Assembly (NCBI GenBank): GCA_932521035.1
Contig: OW051497.1
Location: forward strand, 8,742,001 to 8,806,000
Source of the DNA: Oscheius dolichura
Taxonomy: Eukaryota; Nematoda; Chromadorea; Rhabditida; Rhabditidae
Length of the DNA stretch: 64,000 nucleotides
Direction: 5' to 3'
In this document: one piece after another, positions 13,801 through 26,090 of the stretch
How positions within the stretch are numbered: the stretch's first letter is position 1
Layout of the letters: each line of letters opens with the position of its first letter
Notes under the pieces: model-generated
Told to the model about the DNA's origin: nothing
Database searches by the model: none
What the model saw: the letters and a program-made list of their open reading frames with translations, nothing else
Made by a program: the position numbers and the translations under genes

Positions 13801-15938
13801 GGATGTACGATTCTGCAACATCAACAGCTGAAACCCCAGTTCTTCTATGGCTCAATGGTGGGCCTGGAACGAGCTCACTCGATGGCTTATTCATGGAGAA
13901 CGGACTGTACCGGGTAAACAGAGATGGTAAAACGCTGAGTAAGAATCCATATGCTTGGGTAAGGAACACAAAAGTAGGAAACATACTAATTATAGGACTT
14001 TGCCGCCATGTTGTATCTTGAATCTCCTGTAGGGGTTGGCTTCTCTTACACCTCCAATGGAAAGACACCTGTTTGGAGTGATGACAATGTAATTTTATTG
14101 AGAAATATAAACTAAATTCCTTTACAGACAGCAGCCGAGGCGTATGCTGCTTTGAAGGACTTCTTCGCCATTTATCCTGAATACCAGAAGAGACCATTCT
14201 TTGTAACTGGTGAATCATATGGCGGAGTCTACATTCCTATGCTTTCAAAGCTGATTATAGACGGAATGACTGATTTCCCAATAAACTTTATGGTAAGAGC
14301 ATGGGGATCTTTTAAATTATTTTTAGGGAATGGCAATTGGAAATGGTGTTCTCGACAAAGCTGTGGATTTGAACTCCATGCCACATTCTGAGTTCTACCG
14401 AGGCGGAATACCCTTCTCGTAAAGGTGTTAAGTTGTAGAATATCCATGATTCCAGGAGATACCAAAAGATAAATCAACTCTGCTGTGCTGGTGTTGCTGA
14501 TGAGATGACTTGTGATTACTCTTCCCATTTCACCGATTTCAACAACCCTTACTATCAAGGAAACCAAAGTGACCCTTGTTATATTGAAGTAGGAGGATAG
14601 CAACTTTCAAGTTTTCATTTTATTGTAGCTAATGAGTATGGCTACTGACGTCCTGGTCAATTCTTTCGATCCTTATAATATGTACGAACAATGTTATGAA
14701 CTGATAGACCCATCAGGAAATCAAACGGTAGCTGTGGGAGAAACATGGGTTAGTTTCATATCTCACTGCCATAGTCCGTTTTCAGACTGGTATTAACTAC
14801 GAGTCTTCTGATCCAAATGGCGCTTACTGGTGTTGGTACAGAGATGCTCTTACCAATTATCTGAACCAGGATAATGTAAGAACAGCTCTGAATATTCCTG
14901 GAGGAGTTGGTTACTGGATGGAAGACGCGTACGTTTTCCTTGTTCCTGGTTAGAAAAAAAGACTTATAGAAATATTATGGGCTCTTATACCCAACAGACT
15001 AACTCTACTAGTGATTTAATCAACTACATTTTGAAAAGGTGGACCTCTTTCTTTCCCTTGCTCAACCGTGTTTAAGCAACTATGCGAAACAGGCACAGTT
15101 CAATATATTATTCTACCATGGAGATGCCGACACGATGAAGAACTGGCTAGGCGGAGAGTGGTTCACTTACCATTTGTTCAAGGAAACACTGAACCTCAGA
15201 GTTAGTTCCCTTCCGTCAGCAAGAATAAGTTGTTTAGGTCGTCGAGCCAAGAAGTCCTTGGAGTTGGACAACTTCCAGTGGTACAAACGCGGTTGGAGGG
15301 TACTCTAGGCGTTATCAAAACAACGTTGTTGTTATGACTATCAGAGTATATTTGATCCTAGGCTAATTAGACAAGAAATTTAGGGAGCTGGACACGAAGT
15401 TCCGTTTGACAGACCAGGACAAGCTTACGCCATGATGAAGAAGTGGTTATTTGAAGTGTATGAGGAACATACGACTACGCCGGGGTCGACCACTCCTGCT
15501 GCTTCTACTACAGCCGCCAGCAGTACTGCTGCGGTGACATCTACAGCGGCTATAACAACAATAATGCCAGTCATAACTACCACAAAGGGCCCAACAGCAC
15601 CGCCTCCTATTGTGACTACACCGGCGCCTGGAACAAGCAGTTCTACTCCAATGCCACCGGCAACAACAATGGCAGCTGGGCCAACAACTACAACTTTCGC
15701 CATGTCACCAACAACCTCCCTTGCTCCTACGCCGTCGACTACTGCAACTCCGCCAACAACATCCACTACATCTCCCACACTTCCTACTACGACAACAACA
15801 CACCAACCGACGACACACACCACACCATCTACCCATGCTACCCAGCCAACAACCCCAACAACAACACCCAGTATTGCCCCTCAATCTGTGTCTTACCTAA
15901 CAGTGGTGATACTAGTACTGGTTAACGTATTCGTCTAG
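7833..15938 (+). CDS. Multi-module serine carboxypeptidase, gene B (two dead plus two active modules)
   Basis: Tandem paralogue of gene A and complete in the window. The start [16 protein letters not shown] is a signal peptide. Module B1 (to about 9590) has GQGYAS (about 8430) instead of GESYGG and GGGY (about 9497) where the catalytic His should be, so two triad residues are lost. B2 (about 9710-11500) has GEGYG (about 10203) and an eroded oxyanion-hole motif, WLGNYPGDS for WLNGGPGCS (about 9847), but keeps Asp and His. B3 ([10 protein letters not shown] 11856, GESYGG 12232, YNGDAD 13162, GHLVPMDRP 13406) and B4 ([16 protein letters not shown] 14209, YHGDAD 15116, GHEVPFDRP 15387) are intact. 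A Thr/Pro/Ser-rich mucin-like tail of about 140 residues and a hydrophobic end ([11 protein letters not shown]) complete it. Total length is about 2,200 residues. B1 pairs with A1 by its [10 protein letters not shown] region, so the two genes share module order. Confidence 0.93.
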
Positions 15939-15964
15939 ATGTTCATAAAATTTTATTTATTATT

Positions 15965-17150
15965 CTAATGGAGAGCAGCTCGTTTACAAACAAAGGCTCT
16001 CATATTGTCTGTGCACTTAATGTCATTCCAGCCAGTGCGGTAGTTGTCATGCCCTTTTCCGGATAGTTCATCAGAACACATCTAGAATTTTTAATTTTGA
16101 AGCAAAGCAAGCAATGAGTACCTGAACGCAGTTTTCTACTCCTCCGGAATTGTCAGGCTCTTTGGGGCACCAGTGGTAGTAATCCACCTGAAGAAGTGTT
16201 CCGATAGGGTGTATCGAAAACTAACTGGTGTTCCGTCAGAGTTCGCCCACTGGTTATTAACCTTGTGCATTCCAATCCAAATCATGTAGTCCCAGTCAAC
16301 TGTCATTCCAGTAGCGGCAAGGTCTAAAGAACATTGCCCTATTGCGATACCGAAAAAAGGATTACCGGCGACAAAGGTGTTTTCAACATCACTGTGGATT
16401 GAGGACAAGTGAGAATTGGCTGCAACACAAGTGGCTTCGGCATTTTCCCAATTATCTTGAAGAAGAACTTTGTAACAAGAATCAGTCTTGTCAAAATAAG
16501 TCCAGCCGGATTGGCAATAACCAGGATGAGCTATAAAACACTAATTTGAAGCTGTATGCATGCATACGTCCAGGAGTGGGGCAGGGAGGTGGAGAGGTAG
16601 GAGCAGCATCTCCTGGGATTACACACATGTAAGGCATTGGCTGCCCACAAGGAGTTGTTCTGAAGAAGCCGCTGAACAGAACGCATAAATCTTACTCCCA
16701 GAATCCCGTAGAGGGATTTACTGTTCCACATTGGTTAGTGTTATTCGGCTGCCCAGCAGCCCAGCTACTGTAAGCGAACGCTGTTCCGTCGCTCCAGGAC
16801 CAGTTAGCTGACATGAGCAAGTTGGCTCCTATCCAGAAGTTCGTATTCTGCATGCCAGGGGTATTGGATACAGTTTCTAAGGGAATTTATTGGTTATTCC
16901 TGGGTCTCACCGGCGATGAGAGCATTTTCAAAGCCATTTTGGATGGAACCTAAATGACCCCCAATTGAGATGCAGTTCTGCTCTGCCAGGAAAAAAGCTA
17001 TCGGTTCGGGAACAAATTTATAACATCTGAAGGATTTGCTTAATTGATTAGGAGTTTGACAGACCTGTTAAAAGTAGAGTCATATTCAGTTCCAGATGGG
17101 CATTCAGCAAAAACAGCAGCAACAAAACAAGAAATGAGCAGCAACATCAT
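15965..17150 (-). CDS. Secreted protein with two C-type lectin domains
   Basis: Splicing seven introns of 34-42 nt gives 306 residues. The signal peptide is MMLLLISCFVAAVFA. CTLD1 runs from CPSGTEYD to YMCVIP, with WIGANLLMSANWSWSDG and GQPNN in the sugar-binding loop. A Pro-rich linker leads to CTLD2 (YCQSGWTYFD to AFVCKR), which has WIGMHKVNNQWANSDG, KEPDN and GWNDIKC; the EPxN-like loop and WND are the calcium and sugar ligands in this fold, so CTLD2 could bind mannose-type sugars. The start is set by a strong acceptor (ctcttttcag) directly before ATGATG, a probable trans-splice site. The stop lies only 26 bp from the gene B stop on the opposite strand, and its AATAAA falls between the two stops. 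The ligand is unknown; nematode C-type lectins are often gut or immune-induced. Confidence 0.9.
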
Positions 17151-17160
17151 CTGAAAAGAG
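17151..17160 (-). promoter_or_regulatory. Probable spliced-leader acceptor of the C-type lectin gene
   Basis: A pyrimidine run ending in TTTTCAG abuts the start codon, and no upstream coding exon is visible. This matches a trans-splice acceptor, although an intron in the 5' UTR would look the same. Confidence 0.5.
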
Positions 17161-18500
17161 TTTTTCTTCCACAGACAGGAAAAGTGACAACAATGTAGGG
17201 AGACTCAGTTGCGGAAATCAAGGACAACATGAAGCAGGTAAAACGTTATCTTTAGCGACTTCGATCTCATTAAAACGATTGCGATAAATGGCGTCGCAGA
17301 AACCACGTTTTTGGAAAAAGAACCAATTTGTGGAAGGGCGGATAGCACTGTATAAAAATCTGTAGCTCCTGTTCACAAATATATTTTTAACGTTGCTTAA
17401 TACCTATAGAGTATGTAACCCAAAAAAAAACAACAAAAATGTTGCCGCCAGAAGATCCGAACCTTCAACCCTTACTGAACCAGGTGGCGCATTTGATCCT
17501 AAAACTTTCTGGGCGATCAATCTACAACTACTCAGAAAGCTGTAGACGAAGCGGACAATATTGTGGGGCCGATATTGTGAGACTTTGCTTCGGGAAAAAG
17601 TATGAATTGCTTAGTTCGAATATAGCCTACTGAAATACCATTATCTCTTCAGGTAGTGGTCAGAACTGTGGCGTAATAACATATGCACTTTACGCAATTC
17701 ATCAAGTTGATGACAATGACTTACATACAGACATTTGCTGCAATCTAGAGTAATATATACTTATCTGGACCCCTCCGTAAATAACATAACGTCTCCTTGA
17801 TTCAAATTTCCCCATAAGCATTCATCTCCGAATTAGGAAGCCATTCCGCGATATTACCCCAATCCCACTAAAAGTTATGGTTATTTACTTCCAATTCATC
17901 AGCTTTGGCTGCTGCTCGGGCCATTACCTCACTGTTTACGGCCATAGGTGCGGTAGTCGCAATTTGTTTAGTCGCCAATGGGTCAGACAAGGGTCACTAC
18001 TTGTCGACACACTTGCTTCCAAATCCGTTATTGTTGCTAAGCAATACTTAATCCGGTTATTGGCATCATGCCCCCGAAAACTTCATATATCTATGGGAGG
18101 CAGTGTCTATTCTGCCATGGTTAATTAACGAAGTGAATGCCATGGCTCTCCTTCAAGGCGTTTTATGTGTGTCTCTCTCTCCATATCCAATTTCTTTTCT
18201 TCAACTACTTGTTGCCGGTTCTCTTTCTAGCTCTTTAAGGCAATCCTCACGCCTGACAGATCCTCTCTGATGGATATGTCACATCATAATTCACATCTCC
18301 ATATGTTGAGAGAGCGCTGCTTGATTTGCTTTTCTTCTTTTACCCCTGCCGCCCATCGTATGAATAACAATTGCTTCTGTTAATTGCCCATTCACTAAGG
18401 TCTCTCTCGCTCTGGTTGACTGGGCAAATTGTCTGGATATCTCGGAATCTTTTAGGGAAAGCCGTAGCCGCAGGTGGTAGTCTCTCAATCTGGAAGGTTC
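17161..18500. other. Intergenic region between lectin and LARGE genes
   Basis: About 1.3 kb separating two divergently transcribed genes, so it should hold both promoters. One 64-codon ORF at 17439-17633 starts with ATG after an A-rich leader but shows no domain and no convincing continuation. Otherwise nothing is recognised. Confidence 0.4.
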
Positions 18501-21093
18501 ATGAAGAAGACGCCCTCACGATCTAATTCAATCGGCTCCTGCCGTGGTCTGATGCGGTTACACCACCGGAGGAGCGGCATCCTCTTCGCATTATTTCTAC
18601 TCCTTTTGGCTTTTGCTACCAGTATTCTTGCTTTATATTTTCTAAGAGGTTCGCAAGGATAATCTACCTTGAAGTTTCTTTTTCAGTCACTTATATCCTT
18701 GGAGTTCAAATAACCGTGTCTAAATATCGCACTCACTGTGAAGTCGGTTAATTTCCGTTCAACTAATTCCAACCTCTCTTTGTAGACAGTTCACATTGCA
18801 TCTGTAGTTGGCGGAGAGAATCACAATCGTTACTTTACAACTCTTGTTAAAAGTATTCTAGCCAAGTCGCAAAATCCTCTCCATTTTCACCTAATTACGG
18901 ATAAAAAATCTCATTTTATACTCAAGACCTTGTTCTCCACATGGAACCTCCCTCGCGGTAAATGTATCTCCATAAATCTTGATATCTTCCGTTACAGTGA
19001 CCGCGAGTTTTTACGACATGGGACCCTATCTCAATCGGGTCGACTGGATCCCAAATGCTCACTATTCGGGTAATTACGGATTAATGAAATTACTGGTACC
19101 GGAAATTCTTCCAAGTGACGTTGAAAAGGTTTTTCTCCTTTAGGCATTCAAATCTGGCTTTAGGTTATCGTATTGGACACGGATCTGGTTGTCCTTACTG
19201 ATATCGTAGAGCTCTGGAGCCATTTAAATTTTATGGCTGCTCATGAATTCCTCGGAATGACAGACAATTTATCTGGTTGGTACACTCAAAACGTCACGAC
19301 CCCCAAGTGGCCAGCATTGGTATGGCCATCTGCTACTTGTGTTCTTAAGAAATGAGTCTAGGGGAATGGCTACAACTCAGGAGTAATTTTGATGGATCTG
19401 AAAGGGTTGCGGGAGTTCCATTTTGCGAGCCAATGGAGAGAAGTTGCTAATGAAAACTTGCTGTTGACGGGTAAAACACTTCTCGCAGATCAGGTTCTAC
19501 TCTTTTTCTTCTTTTTTAATACGTTTCCTTAAGGATATATTGAATGCTTTTATTGCTAGTAATCCAGAGACACTATATCCTGTACCTTATGAATACAATG
19601 TTCAAATTGGATTGAAGTCCAGTCTTTCCAAAGAACACGTCCACGACGCTCAGGTAGGCAACCCCTTCATGATCGAAGAATTTGCTCTCTATCTGTAGCG
19701 GTTATTATCTTCCCCATGGGAATTTCAGATAATCCACTGGAACAATAAAAACAAATCTTTGAATGTCTATCCGGAGTTGATGAAATTGAGAGATTCTCTT
19801 GAAGATATGGACGGCTCAGTCTTCGAACAAACAAGATATTCTTGTAATCATCACATACATGCAAGAATATTAGATAATTTGGCTTTATCAGTTGTTTTAG
19901 GATCATTTGTCGAACAAAGAGATAGTGGATGAGTGTGGCGTCTTCAAACCTCTTCCGACCTATCGAACTCATCTTTTTCTGTTACCATACAACACGACGG
20001 TAAGAGAAAATGACTGCCTCTATAAATTTCTGCTTAGAATAACAGCAAAGTGACTTTGGTATCGCAGATGTCTTGGGACAGGCTGACAATGTTAGACTCT
20101 CTGTTGTCCTCTTGGACAGGTGATATTTCTGTGGCTGTTTACGGAAATGATAAAGAAATTGTAAGTACTTCCCATTAATTTGTACCTTCCTAGAATTCCG
20201 TTTTAAATTTCGTCTTGTTGAAATATCCCGATCGACATAATATTGCACTCCACGGTGTATATTCACAAGGAGTAGGTTTATTTCTCTTATAGAGAACAGC
20301 GACTTTAGAAAGTCTTTCCCATCAATTATCTAAGGAATACCGCTTTGGATGTTTGTGAAACGGATTTCGTATTTGTCGTAGACGTCGATTTTTTTATTTA
20401 TCAAGGTGATTAACGTCTTTAAAAATGGCATAGCCGTTTCAGAAAAAGAAATAACGTCCGTTGTAATTGATCTGGAACCTCAATCTGTTCTGGTCATTCC
20501 AGCATTTGAATATGCCGAAACTGTATACGAAAACAGATTGCCAGCGTTGAACAAGTCTACCATTGTTTCGATGTTGGAAACACAGAAGGTTGTAAGCCCC
20601 CATATCATTCTAACCCTTTATTTTACAGATCACACCCTTTCGGAACAACATTTGGCCAAAGGGGCATAAAGCCACCCAGTATGCCACTTGGATCAATGCC
20701 ACTGAACCTTTTCAGGTAGTAATTTTGCTAATTCCTTCATTGAGTAATTCCAGATTGAATGGGAACCAGATTTTGAACCTTATATTGTTGGAAGAAAGGC
20801 GGAAATCCCCAAATTCGACGAGAGATTTGGTGGCTTTGGATGGAATAAGGTTACACACGCTTATCAAATGAAAATGCAGAGGTTAGGTCCGTTGCATCAC
20901 CAGAATCGAGCTCCTTTTCAGGCTGCAATTCCTTGTTCATCCGGAAGCTTTTATTGTGCACAGATATCATTCCCCTTCGAACGAGTTAGTAAAATACAGG
21001 TACAGCACCCTTTATAAAAGGTGCCTGCTGCGATTCAAACTTGATTTTGTTACGGATCTACTGTGGGCTAATAGTGACCACAAAAAGCAATAA
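18501..21093 (+). CDS. lge-1: LARGE-type bifunctional glycosyltransferase
   Basis: Golgi type II membrane protein of the LARGE family, which in vertebrates adds the xylose-glucuronate repeat (matriglycan) to alpha-dystroglycan. After a basic N-terminus comes one membrane segment (ILFALFLLLLAFATSILAL). Domain 1 (GT8-like, about 18785-19850) has the DxD in VIVLDTDLVVLTDI, then HYSGNYGLMKL, GNGYNSGVIL, LLADQDILNA and IIHWNN, each matching human LARGE1. Domain 2 (GT49-like, about 20040-21093) has KVTLVSQMSWDRLTML, FPINYLRNTALD, VVDVDF, VIPAFEY, IEWEPDFEPYIV and GGFGWNKV. The end, YRYSTLYKRCLLRFKLDF, matches the human C-terminus and reads straight to TAA. The first ATG in frame was chosen; length is about 670 residues. 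Around 20369-20405 the second DxD is followed by a one-base frame problem. The symbol follows the C. elegans homologue. Confidence 0.93.
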
Positions 21094-21523
21094 ATGTTAC
21101 TTGATTCGTTTTTTATCTGGAAACAAAGGCGACCAGCACAATAAAGGGGGAATTGCGTCTAAAGACGAACTTTCTAATCTTCACTATTACGGATTTCTTA
21201 CAAAATCTAGTTCAATATTCATTGCTGATGAAAGAAAGGTAGAGATAGTATAAGAAAAGATGCGACAACAATGGAAATTTACACTGGGATATTCAAGAAA
21301 ACACGAAGGATATACACAGTTTGAGACGTATGTCGCTTAGGTAAAGCAAACCGGTGAGGTAACAAACGGAAGGTAACAGTTTTTTGTACTTTTTTGTCTT
21401 ATTATTTTTTGGTTACGGCAAGGTGAGATAAACTATATAAGAAAAAAAAACAAGAATTTAAATAAAATAAAAAGAGGAGATACAGGGGGATATATGGCGT
21501 TGATATGGAAATTACATGAGGAA
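21094..21523. other. Convergent 3' intergenic region
   Basis: About 430 bp between the LARGE stop and the stop of the - strand gene. It is A-rich (21420-21475) and probably carries the 3' UTRs of both genes; AATAAA overlaps the LARGE stop at about 21089. No gene is seen. Confidence 0.5.
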
Positions 21524-24500
21524 TTACTCAACATCGAGAGGTTCTTCTTTAACCTCTGTTGTTTGATTCGTTCTCCTTGTGGGGTATCGACGAGGTCGAG
21601 ATGGTTCAGGTTCAGCAGCTTTTGAAGGCGACGTTTTGGGTTCTACCATCTCGGGAGTAGCCTTTTTTGAAGGAGGAGTTTCCGTTTCTGGAGCAGGCCT
21701 CTTTGCCGAGTATCTTCTATGTGTTGCAGATAAGGCAATGCCTGTTCTCTTCAGTAAAATCTTCGCCGATTCCTCGTTTGAAACAGTAACTTCTCCTAGT
21801 GCGAACTCAGGCGCAATTGACTTGAGTTTCGGAAAACAGGCGTTCATCATTTGGCGCCAATGGTAGTGCATGAAGCTATTGCTATAAACAAATGGTAAAC
21901 AGGATACAGTAGGATAGTACTTGTGAACTTGAAGTTCGTGTCCGTCGCCCTTCTCCAGGACGTGTTTGTTCACAGAGCCTATCCAGCTGTTGCCATAATC
22001 TCCACAAGAGCATTCGTATTGCTTTATCCGGAAATGACTTTTTGCATGTTTTTGTAGAATATCAAGGGCGTGGCCTCTAGTTATATCGAAGGCCTTATTG
22101 CACATCTGAACTTGCTTTTGAAACTGAAAATTGGGACGATTCACCTTGCAGCCGATTATGTTTTCTTCATTCACTGGGATCTCCGGTGGCGGTGCAGAAA
22201 CGACGTCAGCAGTACTTTCCTCAAGAACAACGGTGGTAGACACTTCGGGTTCAGGTTTCGGCTTGGGTATCTCACTTCTACGTTCACCTCCAGGCGGTTT
22301 TTGTAGCCCTTCTTCTGTGAGCCCGTTCCTTTGGATATTGCCGATACCTTCCGTTATATCCTCCTCCTCTTCGTCAACTTTTTCTCCCAGAACTAAACGT
22401 TGCTCATGATTAAGGGGAAAAACATTGACCAACTTGTTTCAATCCCAGTGAACATTTCCCTTACGAAAAGGCTGATATTCTCCACATCGGTGTCTTTAAC
22501 AGGGTTCAGGGACAATGCTTTGTCGGTGTGGCGGATAGAGATATGCAGGCGAACAACCCACTAAAATAAGAATGTTGTCTGTAAAGTTACAGTTAAACGG
22601 GCCTGGTGAATATTAATGTAGTTACACTCTTCACACTTATGCGGGGTACAGATATCACGGTGTTTTTCAATGAGATGAGCTATCAATGGTTCGCATACCT
22701 GAAGCTGCACATTTTACAATCTGGTTATAAATATCTACCGTCTCAACATCACCTCCTTGTTGAATGTTAAGGATCTCCCCACACTCCTGGCATGGATAAG
22801 GATGGTCAAGCTGATCTTGAGTCAATTCTCCCCTTTCATTCAATACAGCAGGATCAAGCAAGGTCTAAAAGCATAATCCCGAAGAATGAGACTGTACTTT
22901 TTTTGTAGCTTGGCGGAATATTTTGCCAGCAATTTCCGGAAAGCACTGCTGGACAAAAGGCCTCCAATTATTAATCTTTGATTCGTTGTAGCGGACTTGT
23001 ACATTTGCTCTCATCATGCCCTTCATTTTCTCAACGTGAAGAGACGCCTACAAAATGAAAGAAAGCATTAAAGTATATGTAGATAGATATTACATGTCTA
23101 ATCAGGTCCTTGAGATCACAAATAGTTGTCATACGGTGACACATCTGACACATCACCTTTCCACCAGTGAATTCACCAACTAGCTCATCTTGCACCTAAA
23201 AGAAGTGGAGGTACAAGAGCTCAACTTGATTTAGGATTACCGTATTTGGAAAGGCGTTAGGTTTGAATGCAGTCGTAGGTTGATGACCATTGAAAGCGTC
23301 TCCAACAGTTTCCCCCTTCGCCTGATGCAGGGCTTGATTAAATTTGATTCGAAGGGCAGTTTCCGCCATCTTGGATATTCTTGAAATGGATTGGATTGAC
23401 ATAGGTACAGAAGATGTTCCGAGAGGCGAGGGCGTTGATCCCGTATGAGAAGGAGGACCACTCTCCTGCCACTGGTTACTCAAGGAAACTTCTGAGCTGG
23501 AGCACGTCTGCGGTTCGGAATACGTGTCGCTGGGATGATGAGTGTTATTTACAGGGGGCGGCTGATCTGCAGCTCTGCGTTTCATTCTAAGGATTTCAGG
23601 ATCAAAGAAGGTGTTTAATCTCTGTTCTGTGAATACTTTGCCTGAAAGAGTGACGTGTTGAATAGAAAGAAAAACAATGAACCAACCAGATAATACGTGT
23701 CTTTCCACAATCCGGTGCAGGCGTACATACTCCTTCCAATCGATTTGGTCATAGAGGGACTTGAGCCCCTTCTTCAGTGTGACATCAGTCACTCTTCTGA
23801 GCCATTCGAAGTCGGAATATTTCAGAAAGGATATACCCAACTGCAAGGCAAGTATAACACGCTCTGGTATCTGAAGAGCGGCATTAATATAATCTCTCAA
23901 ATTAACGATTACTGCAAGCTCTCCTCCATTTCTTGCTCCAACCTTGGAGTGCTGCTTATTTTGAACAACCATCCCACTCAGTTCAGGCGCTTGCACGTCT
24001 TTACTACTTCCAGCTACCATAGGAACAGATGCACATGGTGACGGGGTTGCCTGAAAAGAAACGTGTAAACACAAGGGCAGTTAGAACCTTCGCTTGTGAC
24101 GAAGGTCGTCGAGCAAGAGGGAAGATTGCACCCGACTCGTGGTCATCCTCAATATCCACAAAAATTTCCATATCATCGGGTTCATCTCTGCCATTTACTA
24201 GGGGATCTTCGTTAGTGTCTGCCCTTTCAGGCTTTTTGGTGATTTCCGGTTCTTCCTTCTTGATCGTTGCCTCCAATTTGTCTATCAGTGTGAATCGGGG
24301 CCCTCTAAATCCTGACGGTGGCTGCAGAAGATTCTTCTTCTGCACATCCGACAAGAGCGTGATACACTGGTTATTTTGAGGTCTAACAGTGTTGACGACT
24401 GGAATATGTGCAGGTTTTAGTGGTTTGCGACGAGATCTAATGGGTTCGGATGGCGGTAAGGCAGGACCAGGCAGAGGGTAGTACTTCTAAAACATTTAAA

Positions 24501-26090
24501 CATTCCCCGCTTAAAAAGTAGGCGTACCGGCATTTCACACGAGCTCTGCTCCTTTTCCATTATCGCTTTTCTACTAGCAGCTTCAGCCTGTGCACTCGCT
24601 AGTTCCGACTGCCTCATCAGCTCCTCTGCGCTTACACCATCTTCAGGCCTGCTCTTTTGTAACTGAACTTGACGAATAATGGGAGCCTGTTTGCGTGGTA
24701 CAACAGGCTTTATTGGCGCTTTCTGTAAACAACTTATTGACAGAAAAGAAAAGGAGAAAACGAACCAGGCCGACTGGAATAGTAAGCTCTGTTTTAACAT
24801 TAGCAAAGCATTGTTCCACACGATCCTTGACTTCTTTGATAAATTGAAGAAACCCTTGATTGTTGTTCATAAAATTTATATGGGCAAGGCCTGTCAAACT
24901 ATTGCTCTGAAAATGTGTTACTTAAAAATAAATCAAGCTCTTCCAACCTGTGCTTCTATATCTTTCGCCTGCTGTACACATATCTCTATCAATCCTCTCA
25001 GACATTTGATTTCGGTATCGCGGTAGATGCGCTCTTGGTAAAGATTGGCTAAAACTTGCATAGATCCTTCATTAAGAACACACACACACCTCTCATTTTC
25101 TCCTTGAGATCTTCGAGCTCGGCAAGAGCTTCTCGCACAGTAGGATATTGAACAGGATATACAGCTATTTCGTGGGGAATGTTGTTTTTTACCTAAATAT
25201 AACAATAAAGTCTTGTTTATTGTTTATACACACCAAAAAGTTACCCAAAAGTCGTGTCGTCGATGGCGTTTCGAGCACTTGATAATATCGGTAATAGTTA
25301 GTTATAGGTAAATGCGCCTGATTAGTAGCGTTTCTGTAATTCTTTTTGTAATCTGAAGCATATTGTCAGCTTACATGTTTTGTAATTCAAGGCGAGGGTC
25401 AAGAGGGCCTGGATAATAGCCTGGAGGGGCTAGATTTGGCGCATTTCGATACACAGGAGGTGGAGGTCTAACTAGAGGGCGACGGACTGTTCGAGGATGA
25501 TATGGAGGATAAGTTCGTTGGTTTGTCGATGACTGAAGGTTGTTCAGTATCGTAGTCGGCGGCTTGTGAGGTGCTGTTACCAAATGACGAGTATCACTTG
25601 GAGTTGGACCAATACGGCAAGGAGCGCCAACAGAAGAACGTCCATCATGTTTTAAAGAAGGGGGGCAAGTGGCAACAGGAAGGCGAACATCCGGCAGCGG
25701 GGCATCTGGACGACTACTAGGTCCAGCGGAAAGTGCTACAGCTAGCGCAATATTTCGAGGAACCCGCGTGGTCCTGATGAATTTCTGGAGTCCTGGGTTC
25801 AGATTAGTATGAGCTCCGGCAAGAAGGGGGGCCCTTCCTTCACTCTGAGCTGTAGAGTTTGTAGAACCAGCTTGCACGGCGGTTAGGTCAGTTACAGGTG
25901 GAACAGATGCAGCTGGCTTTAGCACGGCAGATGATCCTTGCCCACCATGGGGAATCTCTTTCCTGATAGGCGGTACGGTAGCTACCTGAGCAGCAGGCAT
26001 TGGCCGACTTCCTCCAGGGATTACAGTGTTCTGATGAGTAGCATTTGCTCTTTCCACAACTACAGCCCCTGGGGGCTCTCGTCGCGACAT
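21524..26090 (-). CDS. Large Cys/His-rich putative nuclear protein, family not recognised
   Basis: Some 14 exons give roughly 1,250-1,300 residues. The N-terminal 240 residues (first exon) are low-complexity and rich in Pro, Arg, Ser and Ala. A helical middle follows (KEKMRVLANLYQERIYRDTE, VKDRVEQCFANVKTEL), then an acidic stretch (EPDDMEIFVDIEDDHE). The C-terminal half has several Cys/His clusters resembling divergent C2H2 fingers: KVMCQMCHRMTTICDLKDLIRH (shown to its last His by position 23100-23170), YPCQECGEIL (about 22780), HKCEECNYINIH (about 22630) and YECSCGDYGNSW (about 22010). Two segments are alike, NNWRPFVQQCFPEIAGKI and HYHWRQMMNACFPKLKSI, which suggests an internal repeat. The C-terminus is Pro/Lys/Arg-rich and ends EVKEEPLDVE. 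The composition suggests a chromatin or transcription factor; no named family can be assigned. An acceptor (cctttTCAG type) at 26103-26112 precedes the ATG. Confidence 0.75.

Noticed and set aside
15425-15823. 132-codon Val-rich frame on the - strand
   Set aside because: It is the antisense of the Thr/Pro-rich tail of carboxypeptidase B.
17439-17633. 64-codon frame with an A-rich leader before its ATG
   Set aside because: Continuing exons do not join into anything sensible and there is no recognisable motif.
18474-18500. Nine extra N-terminal codons for LARGE from a GTG
   Set aside because: A GTG start is not expected in an animal gene; the first ATG is at 18501.
21000-21300. A further 3' exon of LARGE after a donor at about 21000
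   Set aside because: Reading straight through gives a C-terminus that matches human LARGE1 and a stop at 21093, so no intron is needed.
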